A DNA stretch of 64,000 nucleotides from Haliclona indistincta. Lineage: Eukaryota; Porifera; Demospongiae; Haplosclerida; Chalinidae. Position numbers and translations under genes: made by a program. Shown here piece after piece: positions 23,715-32,874 of the stretch. Each line of letters opens with the position of its first letter. The first letter of the stretch is position 1. The notes below the pieces were generated by a model. That model did not search any database, was not told the DNA's origin, and saw nothing but the letters and a program-made list of their open reading frames with translations. The DNA lies in the NCBI GenBank assembly GCA_964017065.1, contig OZ024790.1, positions 592,218-656,217 of the forward strand, in the 5' to 3' direction.

Positions 23715-24681
23715 ATGATTTATTAAATAGTTCATCACTGTGAGCGCAATAACATCGCGAATTTTTCAAACTCGCAAAGACGCAACGGTCTGTTGCTATA
23801 GCAGACGCTACGCGCGGTCAATAACCTACATTAATGCCCTCGAATAGAGCAATCCGATTGGTGAAAGATGACGTACTATGTAATAACTATGGGTTATTAA
23901 CCGTTGCTATGCAGTTGCTATGTAAATTAAATCAACCATAGACCTACATGTTAGGGAAATTCCCTGTATTGAATGTAAGGGGTGTCTGTAACTTCCCACA
24001 AAATGTTTATAATTTCCTGATCAGTACCTGTAACTTCCCAATGACAATAACATGTTCAATCAAAAAGATGTGAAATCAAAACGCAAAAAGTACAAAACTA
24101 GTAATGATTGTTGATAGTGACTTGACAGTTCCCAAATGAAAACTGTGCAACAGCTTGGCAAGGCACTGTGACTGAATTAGTACAATTACTAGTAACAGTA
24201 GTGTTCGTACTGGTCGTAGGAGTACATGAATCTGTCTTTGAATAGTACAACTACTCGGCAAACGAAGTCTGTTCACAAGCTTGTCGGGAATATACCAGGA
24301 AACGCAGTGTTGCGATTTTTAGCCCAGGTAGAAAACGTTGACACTGCCCACTTAGTGGAATACGCTGTATTCCTTGGCACACACTTCTCGGTTATAATCG
24401 CCTCTTCGGTTTCACTCAAAAATGAGCTGGTGCTAGTACTAGCGATGGTAGCAGTGGTCCGAGTCTTACGGCTCTTGTCTTTGGGTAATACAGTCCACCC
24501 ATCCACCGCCAAACAAAAGTTTTCTCGAGAGCGCTTCGCAGGATCCATTGTAGCCTCGTGGTTCGTGCCTTTCCCTTCAAACGACTGACGCAATAGATTG
24601 CTTAGCAACGCTCAAAATCCTAGCAACTATGATGACGTAACCCATTGCCTAGCAACTGCATAGCAACGCTAAATAAACCAC
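23715..24681. other. Unassigned sequence with palindrome-like remnants
   Basis: Holds fragments resembling the neighbouring palindromic elements (AACCTACATTAATGCCCTCG near 23823; TTGCTATGCAGTTGCTATG near 23904 and TAGCAACTGCATAGCAACG near 24650). An open frame on each strand at 24226-24608 has no recognisable domain. Confidence 0.5.
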
Positions 24682-24798
24682 TTATTACACCCTCCCCTCG
24701 GTCTGTTGCTGGTTTATAGACCCTCCCATCTCGGGCGCTACGCGCCCTCGACGGTCGGGCCTATAAACCAGCAACAGACCTCGGGGAGGGTGTAATAA
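24682..24798. mobile_element. Palindromic MITE-like element (117 bp)
   Basis: Inverted arms TTATTACACCCTCCC...GGTCTGTTGCTGGTTTATAG pair with CTATAAACCAGCAACAGACC...GGGAGGGTGTAATAA. The central loop contains GGGCGCTACGCGCCC, itself a palindrome and similar in style to the loop at about 29540. Confidence 0.78.
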
Positions 24799-25033
24799 CT
24801 AATACCTATGGTGTAATACAGTTCCGTAGTGCATAACCGTATAAGGAATATACTAAAAATAGGATGGGCAGCCATGTTTGCCGGATTTCGCCGTATACAG
24901 AGCCTTTGCATGCTCCCTTGCGCATGTCGTCTCGATGGGCTCCTGCCCATAATGGGCTCTCGATGGGCTCTTGCAGTTCAGCTTCAGTTGCCACAGTCTC
25001 GTCTAGTCCGCTAGGTTCAACTAATTCGACATA

Positions 25034-26056
25034 ATGGCTCAGTCTAATTCATTACGTCTTGTGTCCTTCAATTGTAGAGGTTGGAATTCTGGTCGCTATC
25101 TGATTCATGATATTTCTCATTTATTTGATTTTTGTTTTGTTCAGGAGCATTGGCTGTTTGATTCTCAGCTTGGTCTTCTTAATTTTTCTCCCGACTTCTC
25201 TTCATTTGGTGTTTCTGGTATGGATGATTCTATCCTGCTTGGTCGTCCGTATGGCGGATGTGCTATACTTTACCGCAAATCTCTTGCTCCTTTTGTAAGT
25301 CACCTTCCTTTCCCTTCTAAGCGCTTTTGTGCTTTAAAGGTCTCCTTCAATGACGTCTCCTTCCTATGTATCTGCGTTTATTTCCCAACTGATTATCACG
25401 ATATTAATTCTCGTGATGCTTTTGTTCAGTTATTAGGAGAGATTGAAGGGTTTATTGATTCTATAACCTTTGACCACTTGGTTATTGGTGGTGACTTCAA
25501 TGTCGATTTATCAGTGCCCTCTATTCGTGCTTCCTGCTTGTCGGATTTTTTATCTGACAAAGCCTTAGTCTGTGTTGACCATTTACCAGCTTCATCAATT
25601 GAGTACACTTTTTTCTCTGAAGCTAACAATTCAACCTCGTGGCTTGACCATTTCTTTTGTGACTCTACTCTTGCTTCGCTAACCATGTCCGTTTCTCCTC
25701 TGTTATACGGATCCAATCTTTCTGATCATATTCCTATTTCTATTGTTTTTGATATCTGTCCTTCCTCTTTGCCAGTTAAATCTCCTCAGATTCCTAATAC
25801 TCATTCTCATTCTACAAACTGGGCCCAGGTCGATAATTATAATATTGAACAGTTTCTTGCCTCCATTGTCTCTAATCTTCCTGTGCTCCCCGATGAAGTT
25901 TTCTACTGTTGTAATCCTCATTGCAAAGTTCACTCAGCTGATATCTCTCAGTACCTTACATCCTTCTTGAATTGTATCTCATGCAGTTGCTGCTTGCAAT
26001 GCTTTGCCCTCTATTCCTCCTACCGTTCGCAAACACAAAGTACCTGGATGGAATGA
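25034..26056 (+). CDS. LINE AP-endonuclease domain (N-terminal part of ORF2)
   Basis: ATG at 25034. APE motifs in order: LVSFNCRGWN near the N-terminus, FVQEHWL (catalytic Glu), VIGGDFNVDLS (GDFN), SWLDHFF and NLSDHIPISIVF (terminal SDH). These are the residues expected for target nicking. The frame runs out of homology after about 25970, where the protein continues in the next frame; the last codons to 26056 are out-of-frame readthrough. Confidence 0.85.
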   Translation: MAQSNSLRLVSFNCRGWNSGRYLIHDISHLFDFCFVQEHWLFDSQLGLLNFSPDFSSFGVSGMDDSILLGRPYGGCAILYRKSLAPFVSHLPFPSKRFCALKVSFNDVSFLCICVYFPTDYHDINSRDAFVQLLGEIEGFIDSITFDHLVIGGDFNVDLSVPSIRASCLSDFLSDKALVCVDHLPASSIEYTFFSEANNSTSWLDHFFCDSTLASLTMSVSPLLYGSNLSDHIPISIVFDICPSSLPVKSPQIPNTHSHSTNWAQVDNYNIEQFLASIVSNLPVLPDEVFYCCNPHCKVHSADISQYLTSFLNCISCSCCLQCFALYSSYRSQTQSTWME

Positions 26057-27968
26057 TGCTGCTAAAGATTTAAGAGATAAAGCAAATTTTTGGTATAGGG
26101 TTTGGTTAGAAGCTGGTTCCCCTTCTGCAGGTGTTCTTGCTGTTATTAAGAAAAAATCAAAGTCTCGTTATAAATATGAAGTTCGTCGACTCAAGCGAAG
26201 AAGAGAGCATATTGCCCGTGAAAAACTAGCAAAAGCTTTTTCTATTCGTAATAAAAAAGATTTCTGGCAGAATGTCAAAAAATTTCGAAGCACTTCACAG
26301 GCATCATCTCATCATCGAATAGATGGCGTTATTGATGATAAAGCTACCTCTGAGCTGTTCCGTGATAAACTATCTATCACTTTAAACAAACATGCGTGTC
26401 ATTCTTTCAATTCTGGTTCACTTGGTCAGTCCTTAGATAATCCTATTTTTTCTGCCTTCTCCTTTGAGACTGTCTTAGACGCTATCCAGCACTTAAAAAG
26501 AGATAAGAAAGATGACTCTAGCCTGGTTTCCAATCACTTTATTATTGCGGCCCCTGTAATTGCTGAACCACTTGCTAACTTTTTCTCTGTTTTGTTGCGC
26601 CATGGCTTTCTTCCTGCACAACTTGTTAATTGTGTACTTGTGCCTATTCCCAAACCTGGTAAAAATCCTTCTTCCTCAGATTCTTATAGGCCTATTGCTC
26701 TGGCGTCCACCCTTAGTAAGATCCTTGAGTGGTGTATCTTATTGGATTACTCTCACTTTTTAGTCACCAGTGATTTCCAATTTGGTTTTAAAAATGGTTC
26801 TTCAACTGCTCTCTGTACTGGAGTTCTTAAGCAGATAGTTGCTAAATACATCCACAATGGATCTCCTGTATTCGCATGTTTGCTTGATGCTTCCAAGGCA
26901 TTTGATCTTGTCAGACATGACATCTTATTTGATCTGCTTGTGTCACGTGGTCTTCCCTTGCCTGTGGTTCGTTTGCTAAGTTCTTGGTACTCTACGCAAA
27001 ATTTATCTGTGAGGTGGAGAAATGCTCTCTCTTCTCCTTTCACAGTATCCAATGGAGTTCGCCAGGGTGGTGTTTTGTCTCCTGTATTGTTTTCTATTTA
27101 TCTAGATGAGCTGCTTTTAAAGCTTGAGTCTACTGGAGTTGGTTGTTTTTGGAATAGCCATTATGCAGGCGCCCTTGCATACGCAGATGATATAGTGCTT
27201 TTGGCACCTTCTGCCTCTGCATTACGCACCCTTCTTGCTACTTGTGAATCACATGGTAGTTGTCTTGGTCTACATTTCAATCCTCTCAAGACTCAGCTTA
27301 TTAATTTTCGTTTGGGTGTATCTGATTTTGACAATATTAATTCTAATTTCCTCTTCTGTGACTCGTCTCTCCAATTTTCTAATACTGTTGTGCACTTGGG
27401 TAACAAGCTAAAGTATAATCTCTGTGACGATGAAGATATTCTGCTAAAATCTCGTTATTTATCCAGGGCTGCTAATAGCTTATTTTCTACTTTTCCAAAT
27501 ATCGGACCGATTCCTATGACATATCTGTTTTCATCATATTGTCTAGCTCTGTATGGTTGCGAACTTTGGAATATTTCTTCTCCTGGTCTAAGGAGTTTAG
27601 AGGTTGTATTAAACAACTGTCTGCGGCGTATCTGGAGATTACCTCCTAGAACGCATACCGGTATCCTGCATCGATGTGCTAGAGTCCAAAGTATTTATAA
27701 CTTGGTTTCTTCAAGATCGCTTAAATTTATCAAAAATGCAAAAAACAACTCAAACACTTTGGTCAAACTGATCTTTAACGAAGATTTGGCTTATACTTTC
27801 TCTGGACACAATATTTTCTGTGGTCGAACTTATTTAAAACAATATTCCACTGATGACGAGAGATGTGCTATAGTATTAAGAGATTTCCTGCTGTCAGCAA
27901 GCACTGTTAACATTTGTCAGGGAAGTTCTTCTATTGACTTAATGCTAAGAACAATTGCTACTGATTAA
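25971..27968 (+). CDS. LINE reverse transcriptase domain (C-terminal part of ORF2)
   Basis: This frame is closed by TGA at 25968, so the RT must be joined to the endonuclease by a frame change, a frameshift mutation or recoding. Motifs: LVPIPKPGKNPSSSDSYRPI, LLDASKAFDLVRHDIL, GVRQGGVLSPVLFSIYL and the catalytic AYADDIVLLAPS. The C-terminal region has CLRRIWRLPPRTHTGILHRC, a thumb/terminal motif common in LINE RTs. It is otherwise intact and comparatively young. Confidence 0.87.
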   Translation: MVSHAVAACNALPSIPPTVRKHKVPGWNDAAKDLRDKANFWYRVWLEAGSPSAGVLAVIKKKSKSRYKYEVRRLKRRREHIAREKLAKAFSIRNKKDFWQNVKKFRSTSQASSHHRIDGVIDDKATSELFRDKLSITLNKHACHSFNSGSLGQSLDNPIFSAFSFETVLDAIQHLKRDKKDDSSLVSNHFIIAAPVIAEPLANFFSVLLRHGFLPAQLVNCVLVPIPKPGKNPSSSDSYRPIALASTLSKILEWCILLDYSHFLVTSDFQFGFKNGSSTALCTGVLKQIVAKYIHNGSPVFACLLDASKAFDLVRHDILFDLLVSRGLPLPVVRLLSSWYSTQNLSVRWRNALSSPFTVSNGVRQGGVLSPVLFSIYLDELLLKLESTGVGCFWNSHYAGALAYADDIVLLAPSASALRTLLATCESHGSCLGLHFNPLKTQLINFRLGVSDFDNINSNFLFCDSSLQFSNTVVHLGNKLKYNLCDDEDILLKSRYLSRAANSLFSTFPNIGPIPMTYLFSSYCLALYGCELWNISSPGLRSLEVVLNNCLRRIWRLPPRTHTGILHRCARVQSIYNLVSSRSLKFIKNAKNNSNTLVKLIFNEDLAYTFSGHNIFCGRTYLKQYSTDDERCAIVLRDFLLSASTVNICQGSSSIDLMLRTIATD

Positions 27969-28036
27969 TATTAATTTTAAATCTACATGTACACCTTATG
28001 TGGTGTGTTTTTCAATAATAATAATAATAATAATAA

Positions 28037-28337
28037 GCGGCTGCAGGCCCGGGCAATGCCCGGGCTGGTTTGGCTAACTGAAATGTTGATGCGCGTGCGC
28101 AACGTATATAACGTGCAGTGATCAAGGCTAAACTGGCTTGTAGTAACGAGATTTATCTTCGAATCTGTGAGACCAAGTCGATGAGCTCGTTCTTCGCTTC
28201 GCAGAATCTCACGAGAGCTTTATCTCCTCAAATTATGAAACCACACCCCGTATGAATATCATTAACACAAAAATTTCCGCAGCGCGCAAGTGCGCCGGTA
28301 CTTTAGAGCCCGGGCTACTTCATATTCCTGCAGCCGC
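28037..28337. mobile_element. Small TIR element (about 300 bp)
   Basis: GCGGCTGCAGG at the left edge pairs with CCTGCAGCCGC at the right edge, and GCCCGGGC occurs just inside both ends. It directly abuts the LINE's AAT tail. No coding potential. Confidence 0.6.
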
Positions 28338-28465
28338 CTATGCTCCTGCCTTCACACTATTGCAATAACTAAAGGGTTAACTAAAAGAGCTTTGTGTATC
28401 AATAATTTATAATGTGCTTGCAAATGACATTGTAGTTATTGTTATGTGTTCTATAGACAAGAAAA

Positions 28466-29462
28466 TAAAAAGATTTCTAACGAAATCAAAAGGATGTAGG
28501 GATAAAGAATTCTGCTACTGGTCCACAATGTAAGCCAACAGGGAGCAAGCATGGAATATATATCGTCGTTTCGCTAAAAACTAAGTTCAAAAGGCACCTG
28601 CCAGGAGAATTTCACGACTGTTCGTGGGTGTTTTGGTTTCGCCACTGCTCGCGTAAAGGCACCAGGCGCACTGAGAAGAATCAGAATAAGAAGAAAACGA
28701 AGATGACGAAACTCGATTTTCACCGTTTCCAGGTTCGTCCCTTTGGTGACAATTTTGAGCAATGTTATGACTATGTGAGGACGGGGCAACGCCAGAGAGC
28801 AGATTTAAGTGTCTTTATACTACAGTTCAATGTAATTCTAGAATCTGATTGGTCAGTTGGAGGAAAATAAATCACGTATTCTTCCGCGGGAAAAAAATCA
28901 CGTATTCTTCCGCGGGAACTCGTATTTTTCCGCTGGAACTCATATTTTTCCGCTGCAACTCATGATCATGTTTTCCTCTATCATGAGTTTCTTTTGTACA
29001 GGTACTAGCTTTGGTAGTTACTGGGCCACGGTATGTGTTGTGTTCGCTTCTGGCATGGGCAGCACAGCATCTATAGACCCGGGTACTTGGCTACGATTGA
29101 TGCAACGATAAGTTGACTTGTTGTGCATGAAAAACGTAAGAAAGCAAGTAACTTACCACGTTTTGCTATGTTGACAGCTTAAAGATTGCCCAATAAACGC
29201 ACACAGCACGTATAAAAGACTGCTGGACTCTAGTAACTATCATTCTAACCGTTCGTTGGAGTCCAAGTTCAGCCATTGCCACGTGTATGTAACGCAAAGC
29301 GGCGTTTGTGGGTGTGGCAGCCGGGTCACAGCACGTGTTTTCGAGCAAGAAGAAACGCTCATGCTGCAGGAACTCAGGCTTACTCAGCAGCTTTGGGATG
29401 GTCATCAACCATTGTTTTTCAAAAAATATCTGCGTCGGTTTATTGTTGCCATGTAGCTGTAG
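28466..29462. other. Insertion inside the USP9X-like pseudogene, left part
   Basis: Not present at the matching place in the intact gene. It holds short tandem copies of TCACGTATTCTTCCGCGGGA and variants near 28870-28950. I recognise no gene. Confidence 0.5.
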
Positions 29463-29624
29463 TATAAATACCTTAGACGACGAATCATCGGCAACTACGG
29501 GAATTAGAGCGCCTTGGCAACCGAAATAGACGCCCTCGCGCTACGCGCTCGGAACGTCTATACATCGGTTCCCGCGGCACTCTAAATCCCGTAGTTGCCT
29601 CGATCCGTCGACTAACCTATATTT
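29463..29624. mobile_element. Palindromic MITE-like element (about 160 bp)
   Basis: GGCAACTACGGGAATTAGAG (29490 on) pairs with CTCTAAATCCCGTAGTTGCC, and weaker complementarity extends outward through AGACGACGAATC and GATCCGTCGACT. The loop contains CTCGCGCTACGCGCTCG, like the loop of the element at 24682-24798. Confidence 0.72.
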
Positions 29625-30178
29625 GGACGTATAAAAGTCATCACCAGGTGAAATTTTTTTTCTTTAATAGAATTTAGCAGAGCAAGGAACAGAACAAATA
29701 GCAACTTAATGCTAATGAATAAGACTGTCCAGAAGTAAAACTACAAAAATACAGGTGGCAAGAAAAATACGACTAATTAAAAAACCGAGTAACAGACAAC
29801 TTAAACAAACGATTACAAAAATATCGGCGTTTGAACGCTAATACATTGTATGTAGCCGCCATCTTGTTTTCTCGTTCATCCCTCATAGGGAGTCACTACC
29901 GTGCCTCCCTAATACTATCACTGGCAGGACGGCATCAATGGAGAGGACTTATCAGGGAATCAAGTTCCTAATGAATCATCATCAAGTTGTGTCTTCCAAC
30001 GAACAGTCTTACACAGGATACTCTTGAAGAAGCCAATGCATTGCTGAATGAACTCGAGGCACGTGATTCAAGACAGAAGTTGTCTAGTAGTAGTAGTAGT
30101 AAATCTTCCACTACGCCAGTACAGGAGAGACACACTAGCAATAGGTAGTCAATTCAAGACGACAATATTGAGGGATAA

Positions 30179-32110
30179 AACGTATTTTTAATTCCCAGTT
30201 TTTGTGTGTTATACGATGTTGTAGGAATATCACTTTTATCTATAAGATGAACCATGTCTATCAATGGCAACCTTATGTTAAAAAAATGCTTCTAACATGC
30301 TGATCGTATTCTCATGTTGTTGACTTAGCAGAAATTCACTTTTAGCATAAACATCAATACCGCGGTATCATGCACGTATTGTGTGTGATCAGTTGCCCTC
30401 TAACTTATGGTCGGATAGTCCAAGAAGGTGTCTAGTTACTCCCAGAGGACTGAAAATCCAATTCAGGTATGAAACCTAGCAACGAGCTTGGGTATTTGGT
30501 ATTAGTCTACATAAAACAAGACGTTTTGCACACACTATCAAGCAAGAGTGTGGATACATCACTAGTCATTTTTATTAAAATTAATTTTGTTAACAGGAAA
30601 AGTGACGATTGATCTCTCCACATCATGTCACTGGTATTTGCAGAGATCATTATTACAACCATAATAGTTCGTGGTATTCCATAATTTTATTACTGGCTAA
30701 TTGAATAAGAATCCCTATATCAGGAAATTCCTTGTACCTGTACATACCTGCAGACTAGCAGTCTGTGCATGCATACCTTTATGCTGCATAGTGTCCGTTA
30801 CAGCAGCTTGCTTCAATAATGTAGCTCAGCAACCTAGATATTGTTGTGTCACTAGAGCAACCAAGAGAGGTAGATGATGAGTTGAGCAACCAAGAGAGGT
30901 AGATGATGAGTTGAGCAACCAAGAGAGGTAGATGATGAGTTGAGCAACCAAGAGAGGTAGATGATGAGTTGAGCAACCAAGAGAGGTCTTAGATGATGTG
31001 TTGAGCAACCAAGAGAGGTAGATGATGAGTTGAGCAACCAAGAGAGGTAGATGATGAGTTGAGCAACCAAGAGAGGTAGATGATGAGTTGAGCAACCAAG
31101 AGAGGTCTTAGATGATGTGTTGAGCAACCAAGAGAGGTAGATGATGTGTTTGAAATGTTCATAGCATGTATCTATAATAACAATAACGGTAGTTGATCAT
31201 AATGAGTGGTGTGACTGACACAGTGACTGATTACTAATGAGGTAGCAGTCAAGGTACACACGTGTGTGTGTGTGGATGATATGATTCAATACTGCATGCC
31301 CATACAGTGACTGCAGTCATGCATATACAGCAGTTTTAATACTTCTAGCAAGGCCGTGCAGTGACTGCAGCAGTTATTATCTGTTTAAGGTGTTATCAGC
31401 ACTTTATTTAGCATGTGGTAAACTGCTTACCATAATATAATACTCAACGCTTCAACAATAATTATGAATTCAGTATACCATCGCATGCATATACAAATGA
31501 TATTGTATTAGAGTGGCGTCTACAAGGTGAAGTTCCACTGAAATTGTTAGTAGCCAAGTGGGATGATCACAGATTCACAGCATGTAACAAGATCTGTGCA
31601 GCTTGTATTGATGACCACCAGTACTAGCTAGTACTGCACCATCTATGATGATGACTCTGGGTCATGATCCACCTGGCAAGCATTCCTGCACATTACTTGA
31701 GTATTCTAGCCAATAATTGATTAGTTTCATTGCTATGTAAATGAACTATTCTACAGCCTCTGTTTGCTCAATCAGCATTCCTGCTATACTTCATTGGTTG
31801 CTGTTGCAGTGGAGTCAAATTAGTCACCATAGCAACGATGGAATGCTTGAAACCTTCAAGTGTGCTAGTGTCAACTTGACATTACACTCTACACAACTAA
31901 CCTAGCTATGTTAAAATAAATCCTGGTCATATAAAGTGACGCTGTCAGTGTGAATAACCTATTGAGATTTCCCAACTCATGCAGTGGATTATGTCAGTAT
32001 GTGTTCTATAGAATAAGTCATTTCAGCTCTCTCAATTTTATAATCATTAATGCTCCAACTGCTGCATGCGTGACTGTTGCTTATCATTGAGCTCAGTACT
32101 TCTAAATAAC
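30179..32110 (+). other. Duplicated intergenic region upstream of RPTP copy B
   Basis: Collinear with 3352-5040, starting with the same post-stop sequence (AAACGTATTTTTAATTCCCAG versus AGACGTATTTTTAATTCCCAG) and diverged by many indels. No gene. Confidence 0.85.
30855..31150 (+). repeat. 29-bp minisatellite, about 10 units
   Basis: The unit is GAGCAACCAAGAGAGGTAGATGATGAGTT, with two longer variants containing GGTCTTAGATGATGTG. The matching place upstream of copy A (about 4035-4075) has a single ancestral unit, so the array expanded after duplication. Minus-strand frames through it are repeats of one peptide and not genes. Confidence 0.93.
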
Positions 32111-32715
32111 ATACCTTACAGTGGGAAATTTTGGAGGGAAATTTCTAGCTATATGGTACAGCAATTTTCGATTTGTGCGATTTGTGCATGAAGACTAGTC
32201 TCTTCAAAATTTCTCACAACCCTTCTCTCTTCCTAGGCTTGCTCCTCCATTCTTACCAAATACCCTCATCCTCCCTATCCCATTCGTTCCTATGACCCTA
32301 ACAACTTCCTTCCTATTTTTTTCCCATTCCAGTTCTTTCTCTAAATCCTATTTTCCCTCTACAATTCTTCTGTGGAAATCTTAGATTCTTCTATTAAGTC
32401 TTTCTCTCCGCTCTGTCCAGTTTTTCGTATCAAGTTTCTAGACATTATTATTAAACCTACTCTACCCCTCAAATTTAACTCATTACTGTCTACCATAAAA
32501 ATATTTGTTATTTTTGTTCTCTATTAGCCCCCAGCTGGCTATTGAGCGTTATTTCCCATTAATAAAAAAAGTATGTCGTTGACCAATCAAACGCACGACA
32601 ATTACTTACACTATTGATAAACGTGTTTGACCAAAACTGAAATTTATTGGTCAACTTCATGCTTCCGGTATTGACATTTCTATTCAAGATTATTAATTTT
32701 CTGTACTGTTGACAC
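32111..32715. other. Copy-B-specific insertion before the promoter
   Basis: This stretch has no counterpart upstream of copy A. It is pyrimidine-rich and contains CCCATTAATAAAAAAA near 32560, which could be the 3' tail of a truncated retroelement. No gene recognised. Confidence 0.45.
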
Positions 32716-32724
32716 ATGAGTAAT

Positions 32725-32732
32725 TACGTCAC
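32725..32732 (+). promoter_or_regulatory. Conserved TACGTCAC motif upstream of RPTP copy B
   Basis: Same block as upstream of copies A and C (TACGTCACTATTTCGCG followed by TTAATTAAC), about 150 bp before the ATG. Candidate CRE/ATF-like site. Confidence 0.35.
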
Positions 32733-32874
32733 TATTTCGCGTACTTAATTAACATTCTTAGTGTAAATTCCAGTGTCTCCCCACCTTGCCAGTGAGAGCT
32801 AGCCTAAGAAAGGTTCTGTGCGTTGTTCAAAAATAAAGAAAGTTAGGACAAGATCGTCGATCTCAACTACTGGA

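Larger units (their letters stand above)
25034..28036 (+). mobile_element. APE-type non-LTR retrotransposon (LINE), nearly complete ORF2
   Basis: Endonuclease (from 25034) and reverse transcriptase (to 27968) read on the plus strand with a single frame change near 25970-26000. A 3' tail of AAT repeats ends at about 28036. No separate ORF1 is visible upstream. Microsatellite tails and this domain order fit the CR1/Jockey group; the clade is inference. No insertion-flanking TSD was identified. Confidence 0.82.
28340..30178 (+). pseudogene. Broken duplicate of the USP9X-like 3' exons
   Basis: 28345-28465 matches the USP9X-like intron at about 1782-1885 (AACTAAAGGGTTAA, TTGTTATGTGTTCT, TAG acceptor). 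Unrelated sequence (28466-29905) interrupts it. 29911-29972 then resumes the exon starting 1886 with a small deletion and jumps into the exon of 2913-2999, and 30003 onward matches the last exon with its preceding intron end. Exon 2753-2828 is absent and an in-frame TAG precedes the original stop. The retained intron pieces show DNA-level duplication with deletions, not a retrocopy. Confidence 0.85.

Noticed and set aside
29911..30178. USP9X-like fragment as a processed retrocopy
   Set aside because: Intron ends (TTACACAG before the last exon, and the intron at 28345-28465) are kept and exon joins do not match splice junctions.
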